Positions 38,264 through 47,182 of a stretch of 64,000 bases of DNA are shown piece after piece. Numbering within the stretch: position 1 is the stretch's first letter; each line of letters starts with the position of its first letter. The notes beneath the pieces are model-generated. The model was not told the origin of the DNA, did not search any database, and worked only from the letters and a program-made list of their open reading frames with translations. The translations under genes and the position numbers were made by a program. Source of the stretch: Pseudomonadota bacterium (lineage in GTDB: Bacteria > Pseudomonadota > Gammaproteobacteria > Burkholderiales > Burkholderiaceae_C); assembly GCA_020161065.1 (NCBI GenBank), contig JAIUPH010000022.1, forward strand, positions 23,613 through 87,612, read 5' to 3'.

Positions 38264-38725
38264 ATGACCCCGATCCGACTCATCGCCGCCGCGCTGGCCC
38301 TGACGGCGGCCGCCGCCGCGCAGGCGCAGACCACCGTCAAGGACGCCTGGGTGCGCGGCACCGTCGCCCAGCAAAAGGCCACCGGGCTGTTCGCGCAGAT
38401 CACTTCCGCGCAGGGCGGCAAGCTGGTGGCCGTGCGCTCGGCAGTGGCCGGCGTCGCCGAGATCCACGAGATGTCGATGGACGGCAACGTGATGAAGATG
38501 CGCGCGCTCAGCGGCGGGCTGGAGCTGCCGGCGGGCAAGGCCGTGGAACTCAAGCCCGGCGGCTACCACGTGATGCTGCTCGACCTGAAGCAGCCGCTGA
38601 AGGAAGGCGACAGCGTGCCGGTGACGCTGGTCGTCGAAGGCAAGGACGGCAAGCAGGAGACAATCGAGCTGAAGGCGCCGGTCAAGGCGCTGAAGACGCC
38701 GGCCGGCGAGTCCCACAAGCACTGA
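38264..38725 (+). CDS. Periplasmic copper chaperone PCuAC
   Basis: 153 residues with a signal peptide (MTPIRLIAAALALTAAAAAQA). The copper site H(M)X10MX21HXM is recognisable: EIHEMSMDGNVMKMR and, later, GYHVMLLDL. PCuAC proteins deliver Cu(I) to cytochrome oxidase CuA together with TlpA/Sco. It ends a run of five copper-linked genes and is 97 bases from the TlpA-like gene, so it may have its own promoter. Confidence 0.9.
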   Translation: MTPIRLIAAALALTAAAAAQAQTTVKDAWVRGTVAQQKATGLFAQITSAQGGKLVAVRSAVAGVAEIHEMSMDGNVMKMRALSGGLELPAGKAVELKPGGYHVMLLDLKQPLKEGDSVPVTLVVEGKDGKQETIELKAPVKALKTPAGESHKH

Positions 38726-38737
38726 AGCCTTCGCACC

Positions 38738-39541
38738 ATGGCCCTGCAAGCCCTCCAGCTGAACATCGACGACGGCGTGGCCACGCTCACGCTGGACCGC
38801 CCCGACGCGCGCAACGCGCTGTCGCCCACGATGAAGGACGAGCTGGCCGCGGTGGTGCCGCAGCTGGCCGCCGACGCCGCGGTGCGCGCCGTGGTGCTGA
38901 CCGGCGCCGGCGGCGTGTTCTGCGCCGGCGGCGACCTGCGCGGCATGGAAGCCGCGCGCGAGCAGATGACGGTGGAAGGCTGGCGCGAGCGCATGCGCGC
39001 GGTGCAGCCCTGGATCCGCGCGCTGGTCGAGCTGGACAAGCCGCTCGTCGCCGCCGTCGACGGCGCCGCCTACGGCGCCGGCTTCAGCCTGGCGCTGATG
39101 GCCGACTTCGTGCTGGCCAGCCCGCGCGCGCGCTTTTGCATGAGCTTCATGCGCGTGGGCCTAGTGCCCGACTTCGCGGCGCTGTACACGCTGCCGCGCG
39201 TGGTGGGCGTGCAGCGCGCGCGCGAGCTGATGCTGTCGGCGCGCGAGGTGGCGGCGGCCGAGGCGCTGCAGCTCGGCATCGCGATGGAAGTGCTGCCCGC
39301 CGAAGCGTTGCTGCCGCGCGCCCAGGCGCTGGCGCGCAGCTTCTGCGGCGCCTCGCCGCTGGCGGTGGCGCTGGTCAAGGACGCGCTGGGCATGAGCCTG
39401 GCGACCGATCTGCGCAGCACGCTGGCCACCGAGGCCGCCGACCAGGCGCTGTGCTTCGAGACCGAGGCCCACCGCGGCGCCGTGCGCCGCTTCCTGGACA
39501 AGCAGCCGGCGGCGTTCCAGTTCCCGGCGGCAAAGGGCTGA
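38738..39541 (+). CDS. Enoyl-CoA hydratase/isomerase family protein
   Basis: 267-residue crotonase-fold protein. The oxyanion-hole segments are VFCAGGDLRGM and VDGAAYGAGFSLAL. In the second, the usual catalytic Glu positions are replaced or shifted; the later segment VGLVPDFAALYTLPR has Asp where hydratases often carry Glu, so isomerase-type chemistry (as in PaaG-like enzymes) is as likely as hydration. It lies 12 bases after PCuAC and is convergent to aceK. Substrate unknown. Confidence 0.85.
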   Translation: MALQALQLNIDDGVATLTLDRPDARNALSPTMKDELAAVVPQLAADAAVRAVVLTGAGGVFCAGGDLRGMEAAREQMTVEGWRERMRAVQPWIRALVELDKPLVAAVDGAAYGAGFSLALMADFVLASPRARFCMSFMRVGLVPDFAALYTLPRVVGVQRARELMLSAREVAAAEALQLGIAMEVLPAEALLPRAQALARSFCGASPLAVALVKDALGMSLATDLRSTLATEAADQALCFETEAHRGAVRRFLDKQPAAFQFPAAKG

Positions 39542-39564
39542 TCGGGCGCGGCGTTGCGCCCGCG

Positions 39565-41403
39565 TCAATCCGCCGCTGCTTCGGCCGCGGGGGCGGCAGT
39601 GGCAGCAGCGGCCGCGTTGGCCAGGTCCACGCGCGGCGGCGCGAAGCGCTTGCCGGGGTCGTAGGGGAACACGTCGTGCACGTGGCCGGCCTTGATGCGG
39701 TCTTTGTGGGTCTGCCAGAAGCCGGCGTCCAGCAGTTCGGCGTGGTGCTTCATGAAGACCTCGCGCACGCCCGGGTTGCCCAGCAGGAAGGGGCCGAAGG
39801 TCTCGGGGAACACGTCCTTGGGGCCGACGTGGTACCAGATCTCGCCTGACATCTCTTCCTCTTCGGTGCGCGGCTCGGGCACGCGGCGGAAGTTGCAGTC
39901 GGTGATGTACTCGATCTCGTCGTAGTCGTAGAACACCACCTTGCCGTGGCGGGTGACGCCGAAGTTCTTCCACAGCATGTCGCCGGGGAAGATGTTGGCG
40001 GCCACCAGGTCCTTGATGGCGTTGCCGTACTCGACCACCGCACGCTCGATGGCGCCGCCGTCACCCTGCTCGCTGGCGTCCTGCAGGTAGATGTTCAGCG
40101 GGATCATGCGCCGCTCGATGTAGAGGTGGCGGATGACGATGCGGTCGCCGTCCTCCTCGACCTGGCTGCCGCAGAACTGCTTGAGCTCGGCGATCAGCTC
40201 GTCCTCGAAGCGGTGGCGCGGAAAGGCCACGTTGCTGTACTCCAGCGTGTCGGCCATGCGCCCGACGCGGTCGTGCTGCTTGACGAGCAGGTACTTGCCC
40301 TTGATCTGCTCGCGCGTGGTGTCCTTCTGCGGCGGGTAGTAGTCCTTGATGACCTTGAAGACGTACGGATAACTCGGCAGATCAAACACCAGCATCACCA
40401 TGCCCTTGATGCCGGGCGCGATGCGGAAGGCGTCGGAGCTGTGCCGCAGGTGGTACAGGAAGTCGCGGTAGAAGATGTTCTTGCCCTGCTTCTGCAGCCC
40501 GAGGGCGCTGTAGATCTCGCTGCGCGGCTTGCGCGGCATCAGCGCGCGCAGGAACTGCACGTAGGCGCTGGGGATCTCCATGTCGACCATGAAGTAGGCG
40601 CGCGCGAAGCTGAACACCAGCAGCAGGTCGTCCTCGTGGAACAGCGCGGCATCGATGCGCAGCTGGCCGCCGTCGTCGTAGACCAGCGGCAGGCACATCG
40701 GGATCTCGGTGAAGCCGTTGATCACCTTGCCCACGAGGTAGGCGCCCTTGTTGCGATAGAACAGGCTGGACAGCACCTGGATCTGGAAGTTGGCGCGCAG
40801 CCGCCACTCGGCGAAGCGCAGGTTCACGCGCGCCTGCAGCGCCTCCAGTACGGCGGCCACGTCGCGGTCGAGGTTCTCGAACGGCGCGCGCAGCTGGAAG
40901 TTGTGCACCATGCGCACCATGGTCTCGTGCAGCGTCTCGCGCGTGGGGTAGTAGGCGCGGTAGGTGGGCACGGCGGCCGGCTTGTCGTTCTCGATGTACT
41001 CGGTGCTGATCGCCGGGCGCACGAAGATGAAGTCGTTGTTGAAGTAGCTGCGGTGCAGCAGCTTGGCCGTCACCGAGTTGAAGAAGGTCTCGGCCAGCTC
41101 GGGCTGGTGGTGGTTGGTCAGCAGCCCGATGTAGTGCAGCTTGACCTGCTGCCAGCTGTCCATCGACAAGGCGTCGACCCGGAACTCGTTGCGCAGCCGG
41201 TCCACCGCCTCGTTGACGCGCTGGTCGTAGAACTCGATGCGCTGCGCCTGCGCGTGCTGCTGGCCGTGCCAGTCGCGCTGCTCGAAGCGCGCCTTGGCGG
41301 CGGCGCTGGTGGCGCGGAACAGCCGGTAGTGGCGGTTGAAGCCCTCCAGCATGGCCTGGGCGACGCCGAAGGCGCGGTGGTCGGTCAGCTTGTGCGGGAA
41401 CAT
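39565..41403 (-). CDS. aceK: Isocitrate dehydrogenase kinase/phosphatase
   Basis: 612-residue bifunctional enzyme that phosphorylates isocitrate dehydrogenase to divert carbon into the glyoxylate shunt and reverses this when needed. The ATP-binding region [28 protein letters not shown] and the catalytic block [28 protein letters not shown] are intact. The C-terminal Ala-rich tail is not conserved. It starts two bases after carbonic anhydrase and probably belongs to the transcript headed by the LiuR-like regulator. Confidence 0.96.
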   Translation of the reverse strand: MFPHKLTDHRAFGVAQAMLEGFNRHYRLFRATSAAAKARFEQRDWHGQQHAQAQRIEFYDQRVNEAVDRLRNEFRVDALSMDSWQQVKLHYIGLLTNHHQPELAETFFNSVTAKLLHRSYFNNDFIFVRPAISTEYIENDKPAAVPTYRAYYPTRETLHETMVRMVHNFQLRAPFENLDRDVAAVLEALQARVNLRFAEWRLRANFQIQVLSSLFYRNKGAYLVGKVINGFTEIPMCLPLVYDDGGQLRIDAALFHEDDLLLVFSFARAYFMVDMEIPSAYVQFLRALMPRKPRSEIYSALGLQKQGKNIFYRDFLYHLRHSSDAFRIAPGIKGMVMLVFDLPSYPYVFKVIKDYYPPQKDTTREQIKGKYLLVKQHDRVGRMADTLEYSNVAFPRHRFEDELIAELKQFCGSQVEEDGDRIVIRHLYIERRMIPLNIYLQDASEQGDGGAIERAVVEYGNAIKDLVAANIFPGDMLWKNFGVTRHGKVVFYDYDEIEYITDCNFRRVPEPRTEEEEMSGEIWYHVGPKDVFPETFGPFLLGNPGVREVFMKHHAELLDAGFWQTHKDRIKAGHVHDVFPYDPGKRFAPPRVDLANAAAAATAAPAAEAAAD

Positions 41404-41405
41404 GG

Positions 41406-42212
41406 TCAAGCGCGGCCGTCGTCTTCGTCGTCGTCGCCGTCGTCGGGCTGCAGGTCGTCGCCGAACCCGGTGTCGGCGCCGGCGCCGGCCACCCGCGGGT
41501 AGCGCTTGATGGCCGCGCCGAACACGGTCACCACCGTGTCGGGCTGGTCCATGGTGACGTCCAGGTCCTTCAGCAGGCCATCGCGCAGGCCGTAGACCCA
41601 GCCGTGCACGGCCACCCGCTGGCCGCGCGCCCAGGCGTCCTGGATTACGGTGGACAAGGCGACGTTGCCGACCTGCTCGATGACGTTCATCTCGCACAGC
41701 ACCTCTTCCTGCTGCTCCGGCGGCAAGTGATCCAGCCGCTTGCGGTGGCGCAGGCGCACGTCCTGCACGTGGCGCAGCCAGTTGTCGGCCAGGCCGACGC
41801 GGATGCCGCGCATCGCCGCGCGCACGCCGGCGCAGCCGTAGTGGCCGACGACGATGATGTGCTCGACCTTCAGGTGCTCCACCGCGAACTGGATGGTCGA
41901 CAGCGCGTTCAAGTCGCTGTGCACCACGACGTTGGCGACGTTGCGGTGCACGAACATCTCGCCCGGCGCCAGGCCGACCAGTTCGTTGGCCGGCACGCGG
42001 CTGTCGGCGCAGCCGATCCACATGTAGCGCGGCGACTGCTGCTGCGCCAGGCCGGTGAAGAAGCCGGGCGAGCGGGCTTCGGTGGCGGCGGCCCAGTGGC
42101 GGTTGCGTTCGAGCAGGTCGTCCATCGGCTCGGGCGCGGTGGCGGGCCGGTCGTCGGGGGCGGTGGGACTCAAGGGCGTGGCCTTTTCGTTCCGGCTCGG
42201 GGCGGCCGGCAT
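41406..42212 (-). CDS. can: Beta-class carbonic anhydrase
   Basis: 268 residues from the ATG at 42212; an internal ATG 87 bases later would remove a Pro/Ala leader and is also possible. Zinc ligands and dyad: C68-A-D70-S-R72, H124 and C127 (HYGCAGV). Converts CO2 to bicarbonate. The acidic C-terminal tail (DDGDDDEDD) is unusual but not catalytic. Its position between isovaleryl-CoA dehydrogenase and AceK suggests it supplies bicarbonate for carboxylases of leucine breakdown; inference. Confidence 0.93.
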   Translation of the reverse strand: MPAAPSRNEKATPLSPTAPDDRPATAPEPMDDLLERNRHWAAATEARSPGFFTGLAQQQSPRYMWIGCADSRVPANELVGLAPGEMFVHRNVANVVVHSDLNALSTIQFAVEHLKVEHIIVVGHYGCAGVRAAMRGIRVGLADNWLRHVQDVRLRHRKRLDHLPPEQQEEVLCEMNVIEQVGNVALSTVIQDAWARGQRVAVHGWVYGLRDGLLKDLDVTMDQPDTVVTVFGAAIKRYPRVAGAGADTGFGDDLQPDDGDDDEDDGRA

Positions 42213-42260
42213 CGGCGGCAGTTTAGGGGGCTGCCGCGATCGGCGCCGCGACGGGCGTCT

Positions 42261-42740
42261 CTAGCGCCGCGGCCCGTCGTCGCCGGCCGAGTCGCGGCGC
42301 CGTTTGGCGCGCCGCTCGTGCGGCGCGGCCCAGAAGCGTTCCATGCAGATGTACAGGAACGAGGCCGACCAGCCGATCAGCAGCAGGCCGTTGAGCGCCT
42401 CCACGCCGGCCAGCATGCGGATCGGGCCGACCGGCATCAGGTCGCCCATGCCGAGCGCGGTGTAGGTCTCGGTGGAGAAGTAGAAGCAGGTCGTGAGCGT
42501 CGACTCGGCGCCCGACATGCGGCCCACCGGGAAGTGCGTGGTCAGCAGGTAGATCGCCGCGCCGTACAGCGTGATCTCGACGATGTGCGCCAGGAACACG
42601 CCCAGCAGCGCCGCCACCACCTTGACGCGGTTGCGCATCGGCGACGCCGCCAGCCAGGCATTGAGGCCACCCAGCGCCTCGTAGTGCACCAGCGTCGTCA
42701 TCACGACGAGCAGCGCGCAGGCAAAGGCGACGACGCCCAT
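42261..42740 (-). CDS. Two-TM potassium channel family protein
   Basis: 159-residue membrane protein with helices at about 3-20, 40-65 and 105-130. Between the last two lies a pore loop with a selectivity filter like TALGMGD (in ETYTALGMGDLMPVG), a variant of TVGYGD. No nucleotide-binding or RCK domain is attached; the C-terminus is short and basic. It lies 43 bases after the isovaleryl-CoA dehydrogenase gene and 48 before carbonic anhydrase, so it may be part of the same transcript. Confidence 0.78.
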   Translation of the reverse strand: MGVVAFACALLVVMTTLVHYEALGGLNAWLAASPMRNRVKVVAALLGVFLAHIVEITLYGAAIYLLTTHFPVGRMSGAESTLTTCFYFSTETYTALGMGDLMPVGPIRMLAGVEALNGLLLIGWSASFLYICMERFWAAPHERRAKRRRDSAGDDGPRR

Positions 42741-42783
42741 CGACTCAATCGGGCAGCGACAGGGGCGGCACGCTGCGCGTCGC

Positions 42784-44034
42784 CTACATCGTCTCCGCGA
42801 ACAGCTCGCGGCCGATCAGCATGCGGCGCACTTCGGAAGTGCCGGCGCCGATCTCGTAGAGCTTGGCGTCGCGCCACAGGCGGCCGAGCGGGTAGTCGTT
42901 GATGTAGCCGTTGCCGCCGAACACCTGGATGCCTTCGCCGGCCATCCAAGTGGCCTTCTCGGCGCACCACAGGATCACGCTGGCGCAGTCCTTGCGCACG
43001 CGACGCACATGCTCGGCGCCCATGCGGTCGAGGTTCTTGCCCACGGTGTACAGGTAGCTGCGGCCGGCCTGCAGCACGGTGTACATGTCGGCCAGCTTGC
43101 CCTGGATGAGCTGGAACTCGCCGATGCTCTGGCCGAACTGCTTGCGGTCGTGCACGTAGGGCACCACGTTGTCCAGCACCGCCTGCATGATGCCGACGGG
43201 CCCGGCGGCGAGCACGGCGCGCTCGTAGTCGAGCCCGCTCATCAGCACCTTGGCGCCGCCGTTGAGGCCGCCGAGGATGTTCTCGGCCGGCACCTCGACG
43301 TTGCTGAACACCAGCTCGCCGGTGTGGCTGCCGCGCATGCCCAGCTTGTCGAGCTTCTGCGCGACGGAGAACCCCTTCATCGTCTTTTCCACCAGGAAGG
43401 CGGTGATGCTGCGCGCGCCCCCGCCGGCCGCTCGGCCGCCCGAAGGCCGGCCAGCCCCGTCGGGGGGTGGCGCCGCCTGGGGGTCGTCAGCTCCGGGTTC
43501 GGTCTTGGCGTAGACCACCAGGGTGTCGGCGTCGGGGCCGTTGGTGATCCACATCTTGCTGCCGTTGAGCAGGTAGTAGCCGCCCTTGTCCTCGGCCTTC
43601 AGCTTCATGCTGATGACGTCCGATCCGGCGCCGGGCTCGCTCATCGCCAGCGCGCCCACGTGCTCGCCGCTGATCAGCTTGGGCAGGTACTTCCGCTTCT
43701 GCGCTGCCGAGCCGTTGCGCTTGATCTGGTTGACGCACAGGTTGCTGTGCGCGCCGTACGACAGGCCCACCGAGGCGCTGGCGCGGCTGATCTCTTCCAT
43801 CGCCACCATGTGCGCCAGGTAGCCCAGGTCGGCGCCGCCGTATTCCTCGGGCACGGTGATGCCCAGCACGCCCAGCTCGCCGAGCTTGGGCCACAAGTCC
43901 ATCGGAAAGCAGTCGCTGCGGTCGATCTCGGCGGCGCGCGGCGCGATCTCGGCGTCTGCGAAGGCGCGCACCGCGTCGCGCAGGGCGTCGATGTCCTCGC
44001 CGAGCTGGTGGTCGAGGCCGGGCAATCCGCTCAT
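42784..44034 (-). CDS. ivd: Isovaleryl-CoA dehydrogenase with an in-frame repeat insertion
   Basis: Flavoprotein of leucine catabolism oxidising isovaleryl-CoA to 3-methylcrotonyl-CoA. 416 residues, about 26 longer than usual. Family marks are present: [27 protein letters not shown] with the catalytic Glu, and [17 protein letters not shown]. The extra length is a Gly/Pro/Ala-rich segment after YAKTEPGA and before [11 protein letters not shown], encoded by 43417-43490 and resembling a dispersed repeat. The segment is on a surface loop in acyl-CoA dehydrogenases, so activity could survive. The ATG overlaps the LiuR stop by four bases. Confidence 0.93.
   Translation of the reverse strand: MSGLPGLDHQLGEDIDALRDAVRAFADAEIAPRAAEIDRSDCFPMDLWPKLGELGVLGITVPEEYGGADLGYLAHMVAMEEISRASASVGLSYGAHSNLCVNQIKRNGSAAQKRKYLPKLISGEHVGALAMSEPGAGSDVISMKLKAEDKGGYYLLNGSKMWITNGPDADTLVVYAKTEPGADDPQAAPPPDGAGRPSGGRAAGGGARSITAFLVEKTMKGFSVAQKLDKLGMRGSHTGELVFSNVEVPAENILGGLNGGAKVLMSGLDYERAVLAAGPVGIMQAVLDNVVPYVHDRKQFGQSIGEFQLIQGKLADMYTVLQAGRSYLYTVGKNLDRMGAEHVRRVRKDCASVILWCAEKATWMAGEGIQVFGGNGYINDYPLGRLWRDAKLYEIGAGTSEVRRMLIGRELFAETM
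43417..43490. repeat. Dispersed GC-palindromic repeat, copy inside ivd
   Basis: About 74 bases with the core GCCCCGTCGGGGGGTGGCGC followed 6 bases later by GGGGGTCG. The same order of elements, a CCCC-TC-GGGG palindrome, GGCGC, then GGGGG(TC/CA), appears in intergenic copies at 48560-48625 and 58889-58926. Here it sits in frame and adds roughly 25 codons. Confidence 0.65.
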
Positions 44035-44507
44035 GTCGTGTCTCCGTTCGTTGCAGGTTTCGGGGTCCGCCGCGAGCGCGCGGCCGCCAGCAGGCCGCGG
44101 CAGCGCGCCTCGTGCTGGGCGATCTCGGCCAGCGTGATCTCGATGTCCTCGCGCTGCTGTTCGAGCTGCCCGCGGTGCGCCGCCAGCACCTGCAGGAAGG
44201 CGCTGAGCTGCGGCGTCTGGTCGGGGTGCGAGTCGTACATCTCGACGAGCTGCTTGATCTCCAGCAGCGACAGCCCCAGCCGCTTGCCGCGCAGCGTGAG
44301 CTTGAGCCGCGTGCGCTCGCGCTGGCCGTAGACGCGGTTGCGGCCGGCGCGCGCCGGCGTCAGCAGGCCCATGTCTTCGTAGAAGCGGATGGCGCGCGGC
44401 GTGACGTCGAACTCGGCCGCCAGCTCGGTGATGGTGTAGGCGCGGCCGTCCTTGGCGCGCCCTTGCGGGGGCGCCGCGGCGGAGCGGGTGCGCGCGGATG
44501 GAGCCAT
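44031..44507 (-). CDS. liuR: MerR-family regulator, LiuR-like
   Basis: 158 residues. MerR-type winged helix: [38 protein letters not shown], then a coiled coil ([25 protein letters not shown]). No metal-binding Cys pattern; relatives (LiuR) control leucine and isovalerate catabolism. It is the first gene of a probable operon with ivd (4-base overlap). Its own upstream region holds a palindrome (44517-44540) that recurs before icmF, so autoregulation is likely. The first 23 residues are Ala/Pro-rich; an internal start is possible. Confidence 0.88.
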   Translation of the reverse strand: MAPSARTRSAAAPPQGRAKDGRAYTITELAAEFDVTPRAIRFYEDMGLLTPARAGRNRVYGQRERTRLKLTLRGKRLGLSLLEIKQLVEMYDSHPDQTPQLSAFLQVLAAHRGQLEQQREDIEITLAEIAQHEARCRGLLAAARSRRTPKPATNGDTT

Positions 44508-44516
44508 GGCGGCGGA

Positions 44517-44540
44517 TCTGACGTTGACGTAAACGTCAAT
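44517..44540. promoter_or_regulatory. LiuR-type operator upstream of liuR
   Basis: Imperfect 24-base palindrome with half-sites CTGACGTT and AACGTCAA around a GACGTA centre, ending ten bases before the liuR ATG on the minus strand. It matches the site before icmF at 21 of 24 positions. The ACGTnnACGT architecture fits published LiuR motifs as I recall them. Confidence 0.75.
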
Positions 44541-44569
44541 TTAACCCGGAACCGCCGCTCCAAAGGACA

Positions 44570-44605
44570 ACCGGCGGCAGAACCCGTGAAGGTCCTGCCG
44601 CCGGT
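44570..44605. terminator. Stable hairpin, possible terminator for minus-strand gene at 44739
   Basis: Perfect 11-bp inverted repeat ACCGGCGGCAG (44570-44580) / CTGCCGCCGGT (44595-44605) with a 14-base loop. No good T-run follows on either strand, so intrinsic termination is uncertain; it could also stabilise mRNA 3' ends. The remaining bases to 44738 show no gene. Confidence 0.4.
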
Positions 44606-44738
44606 GGCCGCTGGGGTGCCTTTTGGCCCCTCGTCGTCTTTCGCCCCTGAGCAGATGACAGCGTTGCGCCGGAGTGTGCCGGCGCCGGCGCCGGCCGGCC
44701 ATCCCCAGAAATGATTAGAAACGGGTGGCGCGCCGCCG

Positions 44739-45689
44739 TCACTCCAGGGTAGGCAGCACCTGCTGGCGCAGGGTGCCCAGCGCCTGCTGGTAGTCGGGCA
44801 GCACCGAGCGCACCACGTCCCAGAACGCCGGGCTGTGGTTCATTTCACGCAGGTGCGCCAGCTCGTGGGTGACCACGTAATCGATGACCGGCAGCCCGAA
44901 ATGCACCAGCCGCCAGTGCAGCCGGATCGAGCCGTCGGCGCTGGCGCTGCCCCAGCGCGTGGTGGCCGAGCTCAAGGCCAGGCGGCGCACGCGCACGCCC
45001 AGGCGCTGGGCGTAGAGGGCGCAGCGCTCGTCGAACACCCGGCGCGCCTGGCGCTGCAGCCAGCTTTGCACCAGCTCGCGCACCTGCTCGGGCCCGGCGG
45101 CCTGCGGCAGGCCCAGGTGCAGCGTCAGCCGCGGCACGCCGGGCAGGGCGCCGGCATCGGTGTTGAGCACCGCGCCCTGGGCGCGCGGATCGAGCACCAG
45201 GATGACGGTCTCGCCGAGAAAGGGGATTTGCGCGCCGTCGCGCCATTCGATGCGCTGGGCCTGCGTGCGGTGGGCGCGCTCGGCCTGCTCCTGCAGCTTG
45301 CGCAGGATCCAGCGCTGCTTTTCGCGCAGCGCCGCCTCGACCTCGCCGACGCCCACCCAGCGCGGCGCGCTGACGCTCAGGCCCTCGGGGCCGACGACGA
45401 AGCCGATGCTGCGCCGGCGCGCGCGCCGCAGCTCGTAGTGCACGCGGTGCTCGCCGAAGCGGATCTCGCGCTGGGCGCGCGGGTGGCGGTAGGTGGGCGG
45501 GGCGATGGCCGCGGGTGGCGCGGGGGGCGCGGCCGCCGGCTCGGGCTTGGGCGCAGGCACTGGCGCCAGCGCGGTTGCGACGGCGACGGCCGGCGGCACC
45601 AGGGCGCGCGCCGGCGCGGCGGCCTCGGCCCCATCGTCGAACAGCGACAGTTGCGCGGGCGGCGGCGCGGCCGGGCTCCGAAACGACAT
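44739..45689 (-). CDS. YgjP-like M48-type metal-dependent hydrolase
   Basis: 316 residues. The C-terminal 230 form the YgjP/DUF45 metallopeptidase-like domain with the zinc motif HELAHLREMNHSPAFW (about 274-289). The first 65 residues are Ala/Pro-rich and low-complexity. Proteins of this family are predicted metal-dependent hydrolases of unknown substrate. In relatives it often follows plsC; here a DUF4397 lipoprotein gene lies between. Confidence 0.85.
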   Translation of the reverse strand: MSFRSPAAPPPAQLSLFDDGAEAAAPARALVPPAVAVATALAPVPAPKPEPAAAPPAPPAAIAPPTYRHPRAQREIRFGEHRVHYELRRARRRSIGFVVGPEGLSVSAPRWVGVGEVEAALREKQRWILRKLQEQAERAHRTQAQRIEWRDGAQIPFLGETVILVLDPRAQGAVLNTDAGALPGVPRLTLHLGLPQAAGPEQVRELVQSWLQRQARRVFDERCALYAQRLGVRVRRLALSSATTRWGSASADGSIRLHWRLVHFGLPVIDYVVTHELAHLREMNHSPAFWDVVRSVLPDYQQALGTLRQQVLPTLE

Positions 45690-45758
45690 GGGCCGCGATT
45701 CTAGGAGGCCACGGCGGCGGCCTTCGCGCGCGCGAAAGCCGCGCCCGGCCCCAAGCGA

Positions 45759-47054
45759 TCAGCGGTCCTTGCGCAGCACGCCGGTGGGCGTGCTGTTGCC
45801 GCCCAGCAGGAAGGCCGTGTAGACGCCCAGCGCCTGCAGGTTGACCTCGGTGGCGGTGTACAGCGTCTCGGCGGCCGAGACCGAGCTGATGTCCACGCGA
45901 GCGCTGCTGTTGGCGGTGAGCGTCGTGAACGCCGAGGCGCTGCCCAGCGGCAGGTCGCTGATCAGCGCCGCGTAGTCGATCGACAGCGTCAGCGCGTCGG
46001 CCGTCGCCGCGCCGTGGATCAGCCGCAGCTTGACGCGGCTGGTCGACGAAGGCAGCCGGTTGTCGTCGCTGATCAGCGACAGCTTGGGCGCCGCGGCGTC
46101 GCCGTAGGCCAGCAGCGTGTAGTCGGCGCCCGGGCTCAGCACGGCGTCGCCGGTGGAGGCCACGATGCCGTTGATGCGCAGCTCCAGCGCATGCGTGCCG
46201 GCCGCCACCAGCGCATAGGGCGCCACCGCCGGCGAGCGCAGGCCCGACGCCTGCGTGATGCCGTTCCAGGCCACGCCGACGCTGCCCTTGGACTCCACGC
46301 CGGCCACCACGCGCAGCCGCGCCTGGGTGTTCTTGGCCGTCGCCACGCCGCTTTGCTGCTGCACCAGCACGGTGGCGTGCACCAGCACGCCGCCGGAGCC
46401 GGCCGTCAGCACCAGGGTGTTGTACTTCTTGTCGCTGAGCGCGACGGCGGCCACGTCCAGCCGCACGTCGCTGCTGTCGCCGGCGCCGGTGACGCGCAGC
46501 CGCCAGCTGCCGCTGTCCAGCGTGGCATAACTGCTGAGGCCAGCGGAGGCCACCGACGACGCCACCGGCGTCGTGCTGTCCAGCGCCGTGTCGTCGCGCG
46601 TCAGGTAGACGTCCACGTTGCCGAGGTCGGCGGTGGCGCTGAAGACGCGCAGCTTGGCCTTGCCGGTGCTGATGTCGGCTTCGTCGTCGTCCTCGGGCAG
46701 CGTCGACAGCTTGATCGCGCTTTGCCGGCCCCACACCACGGCGGTGTAGTGCTTGTCCTTGCTGAAGCTGCGGCTGGAGTTGTTGAGCGAGCTGCTGTTG
46801 CCGGTGGCCAGCACGTCGACGTCGTAGGTGTCGGCGCCGATGCCGACGTAGCTGCTCAGCGAGTCGATCGCGACCGCCTGCACCTTGGTGGTGTCGTCGA
46901 GCGACAGGTCGACGCTGGCGACGTCGCTGGAGACGTTGAGCACGCGCAGTTGAACGTCGCCGCTGCTGCTGGAGCCACCGCCGCAGCCGCCCAGCGCCAG
47001 GCCCAGCACGGCAGCGGTCAGCAGCCAGGCGCGCCGAGTCGAAAAAGCCATCAT
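45759..47054 (-). CDS. DUF4397 domain lipoprotein
   Basis: 431 residues with a lipoprotein signal (MMAFSTRRAWLLTAAVLGLA and the lipobox LGGC, followed by GGGSSSSG). Three or four Ig-like DUF4397 repeats follow, each with a pattern of LRVLNVSSDVASVDLSL / LRVFSATADLGNVDVYL / LRLIHGAATADALTLSI. Probably anchored to the outer or inner membrane. Two adjacent ATGs (47054, 47051) exist. Extracellular or surface role unknown. It is flanked by housekeeping genes, so it may be a lineage-specific insertion. Confidence 0.83.
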   Translation of the reverse strand: MMAFSTRRAWLLTAAVLGLALGGCGGGSSSSGDVQLRVLNVSSDVASVDLSLDDTTKVQAVAIDSLSSYVGIGADTYDVDVLATGNSSSLNNSSRSFSKDKHYTAVVWGRQSAIKLSTLPEDDDEADISTGKAKLRVFSATADLGNVDVYLTRDDTALDSTTPVASSVASAGLSSYATLDSGSWRLRVTGAGDSSDVRLDVAAVALSDKKYNTLVLTAGSGGVLVHATVLVQQQSGVATAKNTQARLRVVAGVESKGSVGVAWNGITQASGLRSPAVAPYALVAAGTHALELRINGIVASTGDAVLSPGADYTLLAYGDAAAPKLSLISDDNRLPSSTSRVKLRLIHGAATADALTLSIDYAALISDLPLGSASAFTTLTANSSARVDISSVSAAETLYTATEVNLQALGVYTAFLLGGNSTPTGVLRKDR

Positions 47055-47182
47055 CGAATCCCTCGTCAACACATCAGCCAAATGGCCAGCGATTGGGACG
47101 CGCCGGCGTTGCCGCGGGATGTCTCGAAGATGTCGGCGCCGATACGAACGCCGGCGCAGCGGCGCGGCGGCTGTTCAGCGGC

